Shown here: piece by piece, positions 4,945 to 5,626 of the stretch
How positions within the stretch are numbered: position 1 is the first letter of the stretch
Layout of the letters: every line of letters starts with the position of its first letter
Assembly: GCA_005885165.1 (NCBI GenBank)
Contig: VAXR01000058.1
Span: forward strand, 1 to 5,626
Length of the DNA: 5,626 nucleotides
Origin: Actinomycetota bacterium
GTDB taxonomy: Bacteria > Actinomycetota > Thermoleophilia > Solirubrobacterales > Thermoleophilaceae
Direction: 5' to 3'
Made by a program: the position numbers and the translations under genes
Notes under the pieces: model-generated
What the model saw: only the letters and a program-made list of their open reading frames with translations
The model's database searches: none
Told to the model about the DNA's origin: nothing

Positions 4945-5626
4945 TTGCCCCAGGCACTCCACGCCCGCAGCTCCTTCCCGCCGATCGCCGACTACGCGTT
5001 CCTCTCCGACGGCGAGGTTGCGGCGCTGGTCGCGCCGAGCGGCAACGTCGAGTGGCTCTGCCTGCCGCAGTTCGACTCGCCGAGCGTCTTCGCGGCGATC
5101 CTCGACCGCGACGCCGGCCGCTTCCGCTTCGGGCCGGCCGACGTCCAGGTCCCGGCTGCCCGCCGCTACCTCCCGGGCACGCTCGTGCTCGAAACCACCT
5201 GGAAGTCCCGCACGGGCTGGCTCGTGGTGAGGGACGCGATCACCGTCGGTCCGTGGCACCACGTGAAGGAGCGCGCCCACCGTCAGCGCCGTCCGCCCAG
5301 CGACTGGGAGGCGGACCACGTCCTGGTCCGGACCGCACGGTGCGCCCAGGGGACGGTCGAGGTGACCCTCGAGTGCGAGCCGGCGTTCGACTACGGCGCG
5401 GCGAAGGCCGAGTGGCGCTACGAGGGGTCGACATACCACCAGGCGGTGGCGAGCGGCGGCGAATCACCCGTCGAGCTGACCATCGACACCGACATGCGCA
5501 TCGGCTTCGAGGGATCGCGAGCGAGCGCCCGCACGACGCTCCGCGAGGGCGACACGGTCTACGTCTCGGCGTCGTGGTCGGAGCACGGCGGCCCGAAGTC
5601 CTTCCACGAGGCCTTCCAGAGGATGG
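4945..5626 (+). CDS. GH15 glycoside hydrolase (glucoamylase/trehalase-like), N-terminal part
   Basis: An open frame of 227 codons runs off the right edge without a stop. It encodes the N-terminal beta-sandwich domain of the GH15 proteins that are common in actinobacteria and include trehalases and glucoamylase-like enzymes. Visible blocks are PPIADYAFLSDGE (12-24), VEWLCLPQFDSPSVF (35-49), LDRDAG, RRYLPGTLVLETTW (73-86), RDAITVGPWHH (96-106) and EPAFDYG. The catalytic (alpha/alpha)6 barrel with its two acidic residues lies beyond the window, so activity cannot be judged. An in-frame TAA at 4930-4932 limits the start. TTG at 4945 is the only ATG/GTG/TTG codon between that stop and the conserved IADY block. 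No signal peptide is seen. It follows the M20 gene by 54 nt and probably has its own promoter. Whether trehalose, maltose or another glucoside is the substrate is unknown. Confidence 0.9.
   Translation, partial: MPQALHARSSFPPIADYAFLSDGEVAALVAPSGNVEWLCLPQFDSPSVFAAILDRDAGRFRFGPADVQVPAARRYLPGTLVLETTWKSRTGWLVVRDAITVGPWHHVKERAHRQRRPPSDWEADHVLVRTARCAQGTVEVTLECEPAFDYGAAKAEWRYEGSTYHQAVASGGESPVELTIDTDMRIGFEGSRASARTTLREGDTVYVSASWSEHGGPKSFHEAFQRM

Noticed and set aside
3853..5439. Long open frame of 528 codons on the minus strand across the peptidase and the GH15 start
   Set aside because: It lies antisense to two well-recognised genes. Its translation is rich in Arg, Ala, Val and Glu without any family motif. 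Such frames arise in GC-rich DNA because third-position G/C bias removes stops from the complementary strand.

Overview
The window comes from a GC-rich genome and carries the 3' part of a SUF iron-sulfur cluster assembly locus, followed by two genes of unrelated metabolism. All genes are on the + strand. Codons strongly favour G or C in the third position, the operon uses a SufU-type scaffold/sulfur-transfer protein, GTG and TTG starts occur, and the last gene is a GH15-type glycosidase. Together these suggest a high-GC actinobacterium, possibly of the Thermoleophilia lineage. The lineage is an inference from protein style and has not been tested.

Layout: (1) 2-190 is the C-terminal end of the cysteine desulfurase SufS, including its catalytic cysteine. 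(2) 202-630 is SufU, the zinc-dependent sulfur acceptor of SufS. It is shorter than usual between its second and third metal-ligand cysteines. (3) 631-695 is a small gap with promoter-like elements. (4) 696-1022 is a small Rieske-type [2Fe-2S] ferredoxin. (5) 1025-2458 is SufB. (6) 2451-3713 is SufD, overlapping SufB by 8 nt and starting at TTG. (7) 3757-4890 is a cytosolic M20-family metallopeptidase with all metal ligands visible. (8) From 4945 to the right edge runs the N-terminal part of a GH15 (glucoamylase/trehalase-like) protein. It starts at TTG and has no stop within the window.

In the SUF part, SufS takes sulfur from cysteine and passes the persulfide to SufU, which delivers it to the SufBCD scaffold where the cluster is built. 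The Rieske protein is placed as an electron carrier or cluster-bearing partner, but its exact role is unknown. The ATPase SufC is not in the window. It does not follow sufD, so it must lie upstream of sufS or elsewhere. The order S-U-Rieske-B-D differs from the B-D-(Rieske)-C-S-U order familiar in many actinobacteria.

I see no CRISPR array, RNA gene, insertion sequence or other mobile element, and no clearly new system. The points most worth a second look are the short SufU, the rearranged gene order, the GH15 start with its imperfect inverted repeat, and probable leaderless starts for the last two genes.
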